Positions 17,519 to 26,686 of a stretch of 59,657 bases of DNA are shown one piece after another. A program made the translations under genes and the position numbers. The notes below the pieces were generated by a model that saw only the letters and a program-made list of their open reading frames with translations, was not told where the DNA came from and made no database searches. The DNA comes from Treponema sp. (GTDB lineage: Bacteria > Spirochaetota > Spirochaetia > Treponematales > Treponemataceae). The stretch's first letter is position 1; each line of letters opens with the position of its first letter. Where the stretch lies: the NCBI GenBank assembly GCA_016290335.1, contig JAEETM010000015.1:1-59657 (forward strand), given 5' to 3'.

Positions 17519-19660
17519 TTATCCAGTAATAGTAAAGGTCTCAATCCATTCGTTGCCGTTTGCATCTGTAATCGTTATTTGAATTGGAATCACATTAAGT
17601 CTTGGATAGTCCGCTGTTGCTTGAAATGTAAAACTACATGATTTTGTAGATTTAGCTGAAATATTCCCGTAATTTACAGTATCATTCATAAATACAAAAT
17701 GTGGATAATCTGATGATATTATTACTTGTACATTTTTTGCTGTAGAAGTTCCTTTGTTATAAATTATTATCGAAATAGATCTTGTATCTCCCTCTCTCAT
17801 AACAGATCCATCATAATATGATAGTTCATACGAAGCAAATTCAATATCTACATCTTCTTTCACTACAGTAATACTGAAAGAATCATTCCATTCATAACCG
17901 TTCTTATCAGTCATTTTCAGATTGATTGGAATTACTGTTTCAACTGGACAAGTATCTGAGATCTTGAATTTGAATGGTACATATGAATCATTAGTTAAGT
18001 CATAATAGTCATAAGTACTAGAGTCCCAACCTCTACCTGAATACCAATATTTATATCCATAATAACTTTGATAATATCCGGTTGTTATATCTCCATAACT
18101 TGCATTGCTTGCAGTAAACGTTATGTATTCAGATTCACTGGATGCTTCCAGATCTATACCCTGAATATTTTTCCCACTTGAATTATGAATCTTAACATCC
18201 ATCCAGATAATTTCTCCTGGATTAATCTTTCCATCCCCATTGTTTAGTGAACTTGAAATTGATGTTGAATCATTGAACGTACGACCAGAATATTCCAATA
18301 TTCCTTTGCTACATACCAAGCTACTTGTGTTAAATTGATAATAATCAATATCACCATTTTTTAGATATGCTTTTGTAGGAGTTTTATAATCTGTTATTGT
18401 AACAGCATTTTGAATACTATCATTTGGTTCATAGGCATTTATTTCCGAAATTGACCATACACCTGATAAATCTGAAGTTCTTCCATATTCATAAGCAACA
18501 AAAGAATAACACATTTCTGTATCATTATTAGCACCACTCAAAACAAAATAATAATCTTTAGTACTCCATGGGACAGAAACTGTTATTGTTTTTTCTGATG
18601 CAACAGTAAATCTTTTTGAACGACCATCTGGGTAAACAAGAAAACCGTTTAATGTTGCATTACTTGACTGGTTAAAATTTCTTGCATTTACTCTATAATT
18701 TACCCATCCTCGGTAGAATCTTAGGGTCACATAATCATACCAAGTTTTTTCATATTTACTATCTGTAATTGAGATTGTTATAGTTACATCTTTATATTCT
18801 TCATCAAAATAACCATAAATAAACGAACCTGTAATAACCTTAGCAGAACCTGGCGCAATTGAGGTAAAGTTACCTTCTTTTTCTAATTCTATTGATGATA
18901 GATTTGTGTCATTCCAAGAAATTGAATAAACAGAAGTAGCACAAGTTTCTTGTCCTATATTTGTAAGATAAAATGAAATATTGTAAACACCTAAATTGTT
19001 TCCATACATAAAACCTTGTGAATCAGTATTTGAAACTTTATATGTTGTTTTAAATGCATATTTACCTGGTTCAACAACAGGAATGGAGCCAACATTTTCA
19101 CCATCAAACTGAGGTTCTACCGTTGCTGATCCAATGTCTAATCCTTGAATAATTGTTATTGTTTGAGGATCATCAGCTACTCCTCCCTTAAAAATAACAA
19201 GATCACCATCATCTGAAGAAACAGTTTCATTATCTTCTGAATTATTTTTATTCTGCCTCTTTCCAGAAATACTAGTAGCAGGAGCTCGTGATGATTGAAT
19301 GTTTGGTGAAGAAAAACCCGAAATATTTACAGAAAAACTTCGATTTTTTCCTCCTTTTCTAAAAAAAACTATATTTTCTTTTCTTAGGACTTCTTCAGAT
19401 TCTAATGAATATCCAGATATTCCATTTTGAATTGTTGATTTTGTATTTGAAGATATTATATAAATATTTTGATTATCTATATAATACTCTGCTCCAGTAT
19501 CCATTTGTATCCAAGTTCCCCAATACTGCGAAGGAATTTTTTCATTATTATTTGATGAACTACTATCAGTTTTTTTTAAATTGTTGGTATTATCAAAAAT
19601 ACATGAAAATAGAAGTATCGATAAAATTACTATTGATAGACTGTATAAAGATTTCTTCAT
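17519..19660 (-). CDS. Large lipoprotein with CARDB/PPC-like beta domains
   Basis: The 713-aa protein has signal peptide and lipobox LLFSC (Cys about 20), followed by a Ser/Asn-rich spacer. A block with NAVTITDYKTPTKAYLKNGDIDYYQF resembles bacterial pre-peptidase domains. Two C-terminal units resemble CARDB-like sandwiches (GEIIWMDVKIHNSSGKNIQG, and GDTRSISIIIYNKGTSTAKN), each with a trailing W-x-D/E-S/T-F-x-I-T motif. Probably surface-exposed; ligand unknown. I chose the ATG at 19660 because AAGAGA lies at good spacing; an ATG two codons earlier is possible. Confidence 0.72.
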   Translation of the reverse strand: MKKSLYSLSIVILSILLFSCIFDNTNNLKKTDSSSSNNNEKIPSQYWGTWIQMDTGAEYYIDNQNIYIISSNTKSTIQNGISGYSLESEEVLRKENIVFFRKGGKNRSFSVNISGFSSPNIQSSRAPATSISGKRQNKNNSEDNETVSSDDGDLVIFKGGVADDPQTITIIQGLDIGSATVEPQFDGENVGSIPVVEPGKYAFKTTYKVSNTDSQGFMYGNNLGVYNISFYLTNIGQETCATSVYSISWNDTNLSSIELEKEGNFTSIAPGSAKVITGSFIYGYFDEEYKDVTITISITDSKYEKTWYDYVTLRFYRGWVNYRVNARNFNQSSNATLNGFLVYPDGRSKRFTVASEKTITVSVPWSTKDYYFVLSGANNDTEMCYSFVAYEYGRTSDLSGVWSISEINAYEPNDSIQNAVTITDYKTPTKAYLKNGDIDYYQFNTSSLVCSKGILEYSGRTFNDSTSISSSLNNGDGKINPGEIIWMDVKIHNSSGKNIQGIDLEASSESEYITFTASNASYGDITTGYYQSYYGYKYWYSGRGWDSSTYDYYDLTNDSYVPFKFKISDTCPVETVIPINLKMTDKNGYEWNDSFSITVVKEDVDIEFASYELSYYDGSVMREGDTRSISIIIYNKGTSTAKNVQVIISSDYPHFVFMNDTVNYGNISAKSTKSCSFTFQATADYPRLNVIPIQITITDANGNEWIETFTITG

Positions 19661-19809
19661 AAGCATTCTCTTTTATTGGTTATTATTTTCGCTTTTCCTA
19701 GCAATTTTCAAAGTTAGCAAACGTACAACTGTAATTTCCTTTATTGTAATACTGTTTTTTGTCATCTTCAACAATTATAAAAATAATATTATATTACTCT
19801 TTAATTGAT

Positions 19810-21507
19810 TCAGTTTTTGATTTCAAAACTGGAACTTATTTTTGCAATTCTGTCATATGTCAAAAAGCCGTTAGTCTCGTCTTCCACATCGCTGAGCTGG
19901 GTGTAGATTGCGGCACACAAGCCTTTTTTTACATAAGGTTTAATCTGTGTGTCGTACAGCTCGTGAATTGCTTTTTCAAGCTCTGACTGGTCCTTAAAAA
20001 ATCTGTAGCCGTAAGTCTGTTTTTTATTAAAGTAGTGATTCGGCTCCAGCTTGAATGAATAGCCGCCAAACTCAGAAATTACAATCGGCTTATCGGCTTT
20101 TTTGATTTTGATTTTCTTGAAATAAATGTGGTCGCTTTCTACGTCAGATTTTTTCTGCTTAAACCAGCCTGAGGTTGAATCAACTATTCTTGTAGAATCA
20201 CGTTCTTTTACAAAGTCGTACATTTCATCTGCACAGAACTGTCCCCACCCTTCGTTGAAAATTGTGTAGTAACAGATGCACGGAAAATTGTAGAGATGAC
20301 TGATTATGTCGGCAACTGTCTGTTTGAAAATACTGCGGGTTTCCGAGGATTTATGAAAATACCTGTCGTTAAAAAGCCTGTTTTTTCCTGTTATAAAATT
20401 ACTTGTTGCTCCAAAGACTGTAGGTAAAATTGTATCGTGGAAAAATGAATAATCTGCGTTGTTTACAAAATCCTGAAAAACAACCATTCCAAGCCGGTCG
20501 CAGGCCTCGTAAAATCCAGCGGGCTCAATTTTGATGTGTTTGCGCAGAGTGTTAAAGCCCAGTTTTTTCATTGCGAGAATATCGTCTTCCCAACCACGCT
20601 CTGAGTTTGGTAAAAAGATTCCCTGTGGCCAGTAGCCCTGATCAAGTACGCCGTTAAAAAAGTAAGGCTTACCGTTTAACAAAAGCCGCTGGTATCCGTC
20701 TTTATCGCGACCAATACCGACTGTTCGAAGTGCAAAATAACTTTCTATTTTATCCTGCGAGCCTTGAATACTTATGTCGTATAATTCCGGTGATTCTGGT
20801 GACCAAAGCTTTGGATTGTCAATTTTAATATAGAAGGATTTTTCACCTAGATTAAATGTCTGCACCTTCTCATCTGAGCGGGACTTAATCTGTACCGCAT
20901 ACTCATTGTCATCACCATCAACCTCAAGCGCAATGCCTTCCAGATCCGGTGTGATTTTAATTCCGCGTATATATTTTCCCGGCAGGCTTTCCAGCCAAAC
21001 CGTCTGCCAGATTCCCGAAACAGGCGTGTACCACATTCCGCCACGATTTTTTTTCTGCTTGCCATACGGGAACTTGTGGTCGAGATGATCGATTATTTCA
21101 ACTCGCAGTTCGTGTTGCGTGGCAGTTCCGTGAGTCCTGTCATCTGCAAAAAAATCTGTGATGTCAAAGCTGAACGGAGTGTATCCACCCTTGTGAGTTC
21201 CAACTAACTTTTCGTCAATATAAACTGTAGCAATCTGGTCTACCGCACCAAAATTGAGCAGAACGCGGTCTTTTATAAAATCTGCGGGGAGAGAAAAAGT
21301 TGTATAGTAGGAAAACTCGTCTTCCCGCACCGGAAACGGCACCACAACTCCGCAATCCCACTTACCGTTTAAATTAAAAAACGAATCTCTCTTAAACTGC
21401 GGGCGCGGATACTTTGCAAATGGAACATTTTCCGAACCGCACTCACCTGTAACGCCCGCTGTATCATCATCAATTTTTAATTTGTTGAACTTTTCTTTTT
21501 CAGACAC
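19810..21507 (-). CDS. Glycoside hydrolase family 2 enzyme
   Basis: The 565-aa retaining beta-glycosidase of the GH2 type (beta-galactosidase, glucuronidase, mannosidase) has a sugar-binding domain with KRDSFFNLNGKWDCG, then an immunoglobulin-like domain, then a TIM barrel. FNEGWGQF holds the acid/base Glu (near 417) and ISEFGGYSF the nucleophile Glu (near 477). There is no signal peptide, so it acts in the cytosol on imported glycosides. The frame opens at TTG 21519, but the GTG at 21507 has GGGGTG just ahead. Either way it overlaps the end of the MFS gene, so translation is coupled. Substrate cannot be set by eye. Confidence 0.85.
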   Translation of the reverse strand: MSEKEKFNKLKIDDDTAGVTGECGSENVPFAKYPRPQFKRDSFFNLNGKWDCGVVVPFPVREDEFSYYTTFSLPADFIKDRVLLNFGAVDQIATVYIDEKLVGTHKGGYTPFSFDITDFFADDRTHGTATQHELRVEIIDHLDHKFPYGKQKKNRGGMWYTPVSGIWQTVWLESLPGKYIRGIKITPDLEGIALEVDGDDNEYAVQIKSRSDEKVQTFNLGEKSFYIKIDNPKLWSPESPELYDISIQGSQDKIESYFALRTVGIGRDKDGYQRLLLNGKPYFFNGVLDQGYWPQGIFLPNSERGWEDDILAMKKLGFNTLRKHIKIEPAGFYEACDRLGMVVFQDFVNNADYSFFHDTILPTVFGATSNFITGKNRLFNDRYFHKSSETRSIFKQTVADIISHLYNFPCICYYTIFNEGWGQFCADEMYDFVKERDSTRIVDSTSGWFKQKKSDVESDHIYFKKIKIKKADKPIVISEFGGYSFKLEPNHYFNKKQTYGYRFFKDQSELEKAIHELYDTQIKPYVKKGLCAAIYTQLSDVEDETNGFLTYDRIAKISSSFEIKN

Positions 21508-22793
21508 GAAACACCCCAAACTGCAAGGAAAATAAACAGCCCCGCAATAAATGCCGCAAGATAAATATTGTGATTAGGAATAAAAGATTCAGTTCCATCA
21601 CCGTTGGCAATTTTTTCTGCATTCTTCAAAACGGCCGCACCAATCGCAGGACCTATAACACCAGGAATTAAAACCTGTGCAATAATCCTTACACCCTGGA
21701 ACATACCGGTTTTATTCTGTGGTGTATTATCTCTTACCATTGCACCAAAAACAGCCATTCCAGAAAGGAAGCCCGAAAGCATTAAAAGTGAGCCGATAAA
21801 AACAAGGACAATGTTCGTAAAGAAATAAAGGAAAACATAACCGGCAAGCAGAGTAACAACAGCAGGAATTACCGATTTTTCAAAACCAAACTTATCGTAA
21901 ACGCGGCCGTAAAAAAGCGTAACAAGTGCTGCGGCAATAATAGCCGGTGCCATAATCAAAACATAGTTTGAAAGCTTAAGGCTCTGCTCGTAATACAAAA
22001 TCAGGTACGGCATAAAAATCTGAATTGAAATATTGAAAACCGCAAACGCAAGCAGAATTACATAAAGCATATAGTTCTGTTTGATTACGGAAGGCTTAAA
22101 GCTGTAAAAAATGTTCTTAAAGTAATGAGAGTTTTCTTCCTTAGCGTTCTGCAAAAGCTCGCGCGATTTTGAATCATCAATCAGGAAAACACCGAGTCCG
22201 CCGACAACAATTACAACTCCACCAATGATAAAGAAAATGCCTGTCCAGGATTCCGGTTTGTTCAAATCAAAAGACATAAAACTGCCGAAAACAACCAGAA
22301 CAGAAATTAGCGGCATCATTGCATTTATTCCTTCTATTTTACCGCGGTTTGTTTCGTCACCCATATCGGTAAGCCAGGCATTAAAGCAGGCATCGTTTGC
22401 AGAAGAACCGAAGAAGGTCATTACACAGTCCATTATGATTACGAGATTACAGCCCAGAGTTGCAGCGGCTACTACACTGCCCGTGAACTTTGTAAGAACG
22501 TCCATTTTGATTAAGCCGAAGCTCAGAATGGAAACACCCCAGAAGGCATATCCGGCACAAAGGAAAACCTTTCTGCGTCCAACTCTATCGGAAAGCGCAC
22601 CAATTATAAGTGTGGTTACGGCTGCGGTAATTGCACTGGCAGCTACCATCAGGGAAATCTGGGCTGCGCTGGCGTGGAACATTTTGTAGATAAAGACATT
22701 GAAATACATGTTTTCAATGACCCAGGCAATCTGGCCAATAAGGCTGAAAATTGTTAATGAAATATAGAACTTCTTTGATAGTTTGTTACTCAT
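21477..22793 (-). CDS. MFS sugar transporter
   Basis: The 438-aa inner-membrane protein has twelve predicted spans and the MFS loop motif GALSDRVGRRKVFL between spans 2 and 3. The overlap with a GH2 gene suggests import of an oligosaccharide or glycoside that the GH2 enzyme then cleaves. A TGG-TAAAAT extended -10 box ends nine bases before the ATG and no ribosome site is visible, so the message may be leaderless or nearly so. It ends LKKKSST N in the overlap. Confidence 0.85.
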   Translation of the reverse strand: MSNKLSKKFYISLTIFSLIGQIAWVIENMYFNVFIYKMFHASAAQISLMVAASAITAAVTTLIIGALSDRVGRRKVFLCAGYAFWGVSILSFGLIKMDVLTKFTGSVVAAATLGCNLVIIMDCVMTFFGSSANDACFNAWLTDMGDETNRGKIEGINAMMPLISVLVVFGSFMSFDLNKPESWTGIFFIIGGVVIVVGGLGVFLIDDSKSRELLQNAKEENSHYFKNIFYSFKPSVIKQNYMLYVILLAFAVFNISIQIFMPYLILYYEQSLKLSNYVLIMAPAIIAAALVTLFYGRVYDKFGFEKSVIPAVVTLLAGYVFLYFFTNIVLVFIGSLLMLSGFLSGMAVFGAMVRDNTPQNKTGMFQGVRIIAQVLIPGVIGPAIGAAVLKNAEKIANGDGTESFIPNHNIYLAAFIAGLFIFLAVWGVSCLKKKSSTN

Positions 22794-22802
22794 AGTAATA
22801 CT

Positions 22803-22811
22803 ATTTTACCA
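22803..22811 (-). promoter_or_regulatory. Extended -10 box TGGTAAAAT before the MFS gene
   Basis: TG-G-TAAAAT on the minus strand ends nine bases before the ATG. It matches the extended -10 layout seen at 25172 and 42707. Confidence 0.5.
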
Positions 22812-22901
22812 CGAAAATACAAATTAATAACAAATTGTTTAAATAATTTTGAAGAATCACGGAGACAAAATGCACTATTTTGCTTGCCTTTTTTGCAATT
22901 T

Positions 22902-22936
22902 GGATTAAACTATCTTTAATCCCCGGATTTTTGGGG
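22902..22936 (+). promoter_or_regulatory. Two overlapping inverted repeats in the leader of the DUF2147 gene
   Basis: GGATTAAA-N5-TTTAATCC is a perfect 8-bp inverted repeat. It overlaps by two bases CCCC-N8-GGGG, and AATCC-CC-GGATT can pair across the junction. The hairpins are mutually exclusive. They could be an operator, a terminator of an upstream transcript, or an RNA switch; the sequence does not decide. Confidence 0.4.
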
Positions 22937-22961
22937 AACTTTATTTTATAAGAGGCAAATT

Positions 22962-23495
22962 ATGAAGAAATTATTAACTTTATTGGGAGCACTTCTGGTG
23001 CTTTCTACTGCAGCTTTTGCGGCTGATCCGGCTTGCGGGCTTTGGAAGAGTATTGATGACAAAACTGGAGAAGTTACTGCTATCTGGCGCATTTACGAAG
23101 AAGGCGGAAAACTTTTTGGAACAATTGCAGCTACAACAAGTGACCCACAGGATGTTATTGCAAGTGCCTGCAAAGAATCTTACAAAAACTTTCCTGTTGC
23201 TGGTGCGGTAAACAAAATGAAAACTGTTGGAACTCCTTGGATTTTCAATATGGAAAAAGAATCTGAAGGATTCTGGATAAATGGAAACATCATTGACCCA
23301 AGCAACGGTAAAATGTACGGTTGTGTAATCAAATACCTTAATAAAGGCGAAAAGAACAAAAAATATACTGCAACCGAGCCGACACTCGCAATGGCTGGAA
23401 CAGTTGGACCAATCCAGGTTTTCCAGTATTGGGTACCGGCTACAGAAGCAGATATAAAGGCAGCTCAGGAAAAGAATCCGCCTAAAAACAAATAG
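22962..23495 (+). CDS. Secreted DUF2147-family protein
   Basis: The 177-aa protein has a signal peptide MKKLLTLLGALLVLSTAAFA. The mature protein shows the DUF2147 pattern: CGLWKSIDDKTGEVTAIWRI, GGKLFGTI, then GFWINGNIIDPSNGKMYGCVIKY and the closing GPIQVFQYWVP. The family is periplasmic and of unknown function. The usual compact lipocalin-like barrel of about 110 residues is extended here by an insertion around SACKESYKNFPVAGA. AGAGG precedes the ATG at good spacing. It stands alone, facing the alcohol dehydrogenase gene. Confidence 0.82.
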   Translation: MKKLLTLLGALLVLSTAAFAADPACGLWKSIDDKTGEVTAIWRIYEEGGKLFGTIAATTSDPQDVIASACKESYKNFPVAGAVNKMKTVGTPWIFNMEKESEGFWINGNIIDPSNGKMYGCVIKYLNKGEKNKKYTATEPTLAMAGTVGPIQVFQYWVPATEADIKAAQEKNPPKNK

Positions 23496-23514
23496 TTCAA
23501 AACCAGGCCGTTCA

Positions 23515-23543
23515 GTTGTAAATCAACAAAGTTGTAAATCAAC
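23515..23543. repeat. Tandem 13-bp direct repeat between convergent genes
   Basis: GTTGTAAATCAAC occurs twice, separated by AAA. Each copy has GTTG/CAAC ends and can fold on itself. It lies between the DUF2147 stop and the convergent alcohol dehydrogenase stop. It may help end transcription, but no T tract follows. Confidence 0.6.
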
Positions 23544-23547
23544 GCAG

Positions 23548-24726
23548 CTAGCGGCTCATCCTGAAAATCTCAAGCATGTCTTCTTCTCTAAGGAGACGTG
23601 CAGAACCTTTGGCTCCATTTACGCCGACAGCGCATTTGTGAGCCATAAGTTTTAAATCATCATCAGTTGCTTTTACACCAAGCTCGCGCAGGTTAGTAGG
23701 CATTTTTATTTCGCGGTAGAAGGCTTCCATTGCTTCTATTCCTTTAAGAGCAATTTCTTCATCAGAACCTTTATTTTCAACACCCATTACATTCAGCGCA
23801 TATCTCTTGAATCTTGGCAGACAGTTTTTGTAAACATAGCGGGCCCAGCTTCCCCAGATTGCCGCAAGACCGGCACCGTGTGCAACATCATAAAGACCGC
23901 CCAGTTCGTGCTCCAGCTTGTGAGTCATCCAGTCGCCACCATCATTACCGCAGCCTGTAAGTCCGTTATGCGAAAGACTTCCCGCCCACATTACTTCGGC
24001 ACGGGCATCGTAATTTTTAGGCTCTTTGGCAAGAATTAATGCATTTTCTTTTACAGTTCGCAAAAGGGCTTCGGCCATAGAATCGGTAATTTCCATATTT
24101 CCGCCGTTTGTAAAATAACGCTCCATTGTATGCATCATAATATCTGTACAACCGCACGCAGTCTGATAATCAGGCAAAGTCATAGTCAGTTCAGGATTAA
24201 GGATTGCAAACTTAGGACGACCAAAATCACTTGAATAACCACGCTTAACAAGTCCTTCTTCCTTTGTAATAACTGATGAATCACTCATTTCGCTGCCGGT
24301 TGCCGCAAGAGTCAGAATTACACCAAGAGGCATACTGTCTTTTGCCGTGCGTTTGTAATCATAAAAATCCCAGACATCGCCTTCGTTTTTCAAGCCATAA
24401 CCAATTGCTTTTGCAGAATCAATTGCACTACCACCGCCAACAGCAAGCAGGAAATCAACGCCTTCTTTTTTGCAAAGTTCAATTCCTTCGTAAACAAGAC
24501 TTAGATGAGGATTAGGCACAGCACCGCCCAGCATAACATATTTGATTCCAGCCGCATCCAGCTTGTCCGTCACCCGCTTCATCAGCCCCGAACGGATTAC
24601 ACTTCCACCACCATAATGAATCAGAACCTTTTTTCCGCCAAACTCCTGAATAAGTTCCGCAACCTTCTCTTCCGTGTTTTTCCCAAACACAACCTTTGTC
24701 GGTGTAAAATACTTAAAATCAAACAT
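23548..24726 (-). CDS. Iron-containing alcohol dehydrogenase (butanol dehydrogenase type)
   Basis: The 392-aa cytosolic enzyme reduces aldehydes to alcohols with NAD(P)H at the end of fermentation. It has the cofactor motif GGGSAIDSAKAIGYG near residue 97, LTLAATGSEMSDSSVI, and the metal-binding histidines in CTDIMMHTMERYF and HKLEHELGGLYDVAHGAGLAAIWGSW. The start MFDFKYFTPTKVVFGK is typical of BdhA/YqhD-like members. GAGGG lies before the ATG. It has no operon partner. The physiological aldehyde is not set by sequence. Confidence 0.93.
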   Translation of the reverse strand: MFDFKYFTPTKVVFGKNTEEKVAELIQEFGGKKVLIHYGGGSVIRSGLMKRVTDKLDAAGIKYVMLGGAVPNPHLSLVYEGIELCKKEGVDFLLAVGGGSAIDSAKAIGYGLKNEGDVWDFYDYKRTAKDSMPLGVILTLAATGSEMSDSSVITKEEGLVKRGYSSDFGRPKFAILNPELTMTLPDYQTACGCTDIMMHTMERYFTNGGNMEITDSMAEALLRTVKENALILAKEPKNYDARAEVMWAGSLSHNGLTGCGNDGGDWMTHKLEHELGGLYDVAHGAGLAAIWGSWARYVYKNCLPRFKRYALNVMGVENKGSDEEIALKGIEAMEAFYREIKMPTNLRELGVKATDDDLKLMAHKCAVGVNGAKGSARLLREEDMLEIFRMSR

Positions 24727-24802
24727 AATTCTGCCCTCTTTTTTTGGATTATAATTCTATCGTAGAGGCAAAAAACGCAGTTTGCAAGATAATAAATAGT
24801 TA

Positions 24803-25165
24803 TTAATTGTATGTTTCGAGTTGATTATTCAGCTCCATCTTCATACTTTCAAACTCATCTTCATCAATACAAAACCTATCCATATCAACATGCCCATCTA
24901 CAAAGACCACACCTTCCGCTTCAAGCTTTTCCTGCTGCACATCAGCCCCACCAAACGCAAAGCTCCCGGAACAGAAACCTTCTGCATTCACCACTCTATG
25001 GCAGGGAATCACTCCAGGTTCCGGATTCTTATGCAGCGCATTCCCTACATATCGCCGCAGGTTTTTGTTTCCGGCAAGGGCGGCAATCTGAGAATAAGTT
25101 GCAACCTTACCGCGGGGAATAAGCCGGACTGCCGAATAGATTTTTTGAGCAATTGGAGAAATCAT
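24803..25165 (-). CDS. Methylated-DNA--protein cysteine methyltransferase (short form)
   Basis: The 120-aa protein is the C-terminal MGMT domain only. It transfers alkyl groups from O6-alkylguanine to its own Cys. Motifs: PRGKVATYSQIAALAGN, NLRRYVGNALHKNP (helix-turn-helix with the Arg finger) and VIPCHRVVNAEGFCSG with the acceptor Cys. PCHR, not PWHR, is present, so it should be an active transferase and not an alkyltransferase-like protein. It lacks the N-terminal domain of Ada/Ogt. The gene has an extended -10 box six bases from its ATG and no ribosome site. Confidence 0.9.
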   Translation of the reverse strand: MISPIAQKIYSAVRLIPRGKVATYSQIAALAGNKNLRRYVGNALHKNPEPGVIPCHRVVNAEGFCSGSFAFGGADVQQEKLEAEGVVFVDGHVDMDRFCIDEDEFESMKMELNNQLETYN

Positions 25166-25171
25166 AAAATA

Positions 25172-25180
25172 ATTATACCA
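25172..25180 (-). promoter_or_regulatory. Extended -10 box TGGTATAAT, six bases before ATG
   Basis: TG-G-TATAAT on the minus strand is a perfect extended -10 box, with only TATTTT between it and the ATG of the alkyltransferase gene. Transcription should start on or next to the first codon. Confidence 0.65.
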
Positions 25181-25296
25181 CGTATATTTTCTTACAACAA
25201 ACTTTGATATTTATACAAGTAAATCAGCCATGCCGTAATAAAATTATTATGACATAATTTAATTCGCGCGAGCGAGTCGTACAAGAGGTGTATAAT

Positions 25297-25821
25297 ATGA
25301 ACGAAACATTAAAAGTCTTAGAAACAAGAAGAAGCTGCAGAAACTTTAAGCCTGATATGATTAAGGATGACGAACTCAAAGCCATCATCAGGGCGGGAAC
25401 CTTTGCGGCAACCGGTATGGGAAAACAGAGCCCAATCATCATAGCCGTAACAGATAAAAAACTCCGTGATGAAATCAGCGAAGAAAACAGAAAGATTGGC
25501 GGCTGGGGCGAAGGCTTTGATCCGTTCTATGGTGCACCTGTAATTCTTATTGTTCTTGCAAAAAAAGAAGTTGGAACTTATCTTTACGACGGTTCACTCG
25601 TTCTTGGTAACCTTATGAATGCTGCCGAAAGTCTTGGTGTTGCAAGCATCTGGATTCACCGCGCAAAGGAAGAGTTTGAGTCTGATTTTGGAAAGGCTCT
25701 TCTTAAAAAGCTTGGAATCAGCGGAGAATATGAAGGAATTGGTCACTGCGCACTCGGTTATGCAGCAGAAGCTCCAAAGGCTCCGGCTCCACGAAAACCA
25801 GATTACGTATATTATATCTAA
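25297..25821 (+). CDS. Nitroreductase-family flavoprotein
   Basis: The 174-aa FMN-dependent NAD(P)H oxidoreductase has LETRRSCRNFKPDMI at the start (flavin phosphate contacts), AGTFAATGMGKQSPIIIAV, and the late motif ESLGVASIWIHRAKEEFE. The start at the ATG, not the GTG nine bases earlier, is set by AGAGGTG at good spacing. It leads a three-gene run with a TIM-barrel protein and an FMN-dependent oxidase. Substrate unknown; members reduce quinones, nitro groups or flavins. Confidence 0.88.
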   Translation: MNETLKVLETRRSCRNFKPDMIKDDELKAIIRAGTFAATGMGKQSPIIIAVTDKKLRDEISEENRKIGGWGEGFDPFYGAPVILIVLAKKEVGTYLYDGSLVLGNLMNAAESLGVASIWIHRAKEEFESDFGKALLKKLGISGEYEGIGHCALGYAAEAPKAPAPRKPDYVYYI

Positions 25822-25852
25822 AAAAAAATTTAAAAAAAAACGGAGAACTTTT

Positions 25853-26686
25853 ATGAGGCTTGGAACATCCTCTCCACTCAATCACAAAGACCCACAGGAA
25901 TGGGCAGATAATCAGGTAAAGCTTGGTTGTGCCACTGTTGTATTTCCTCTTTCCAGCAAGGACCCGGAGCAGAAAATCATAGCCTATAAGGAAGCTGCAG
26001 AAAAGGCCGGGCTCACAATTGCAGAAGTTGGAATCTGGCGCAATGCACTTTCTACAAATCCACAGGAACGCGAAGCAAACATGGATTATTGCGTTAATCA
26101 GCTGAGACTTGCCGATTTTCTTAATGCCAGATGTGCCGTAAATGTTGCCGGCGCCTTTGGTCCGCGCTGGGATGGCGGTTACAAGGCTAATTTTTCAGAT
26201 GATGCCTGGAAAAAAACAGTTTCCATGGTTCAGGAAATTATTGACCGTGCGAATGTTAAAAACACTTATTTTACTCTTGAACCAATGCCATGGATGTTCC
26301 CGACAAGTCCTCAGGAATACCTCAAACTGCTCGCGGCTGTAGACAGAGACCGTTTTGCAGTTCACCTGGACATAATCAACATGACAAACTCTGTTTACCG
26401 TTACTTTTATGCAGATGAGTTTATTGATGAATGTGCAGAACTTTTTGGTAAACGCATACGCAGCTGTCACATAAAGGATGTTCATCTAAGCGACAGCTAC
26501 ACACTCCGTCTTGAAGAATGTGGCCCAGGCGACGGTGAATACCCACTCCGCCATTATGCAGAGAAAATGAACAAAATCGACTCTGATATGCCAATTATTC
26601 TTGAACATTTGAACACCGATGAACAATACATTAAATACCTGAAATATCTCAAGGAGAACCTGAATGGCTTATACAAGACTCTCTGA
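25853..26686 (+). CDS. Sugar phosphate isomerase/epimerase-like TIM-barrel protein
   Basis: The 277-aa protein is of the xylose isomerase-like/AP endonuclease 2 type. Motifs typical of the metal-binding barrel: TFALEPMPW-like segment FTLEPMPWMFPTS, then FAVHLDIINM, SCHIKDVHL and the closing IILEHLNTDEQYIKYLKYL. These place Glu, Asp, His and Glu ligands around one face. Start chosen at ATG 25853 with CGGAGA ahead; the open frame extends upstream through the nitroreductase gene but that part is not coding. It overlaps the next gene by 23 bases. The substrate is probably a sugar or polyol. Confidence 0.83.
   Translation: MRLGTSSPLNHKDPQEWADNQVKLGCATVVFPLSSKDPEQKIIAYKEAAEKAGLTIAEVGIWRNALSTNPQEREANMDYCVNQLRLADFLNARCAVNVAGAFGPRWDGGYKANFSDDAWKKTVSMVQEIIDRANVKNTYFTLEPMPWMFPTSPQEYLKLLAAVDRDRFAVHLDIINMTNSVYRYFYADEFIDECAELFGKRIRSCHIKDVHLSDSYTLRLEECGPGDGEYPLRHYAEKMNKIDSDMPIILEHLNTDEQYIKYLKYLKENLNGLYKTL

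Noticed and set aside
25619..25852. N-terminal extension of the TIM-barrel gene
   Set aside because: It overlaps the nitroreductase gene in another frame; a good ribosome site sets the start at 25853.
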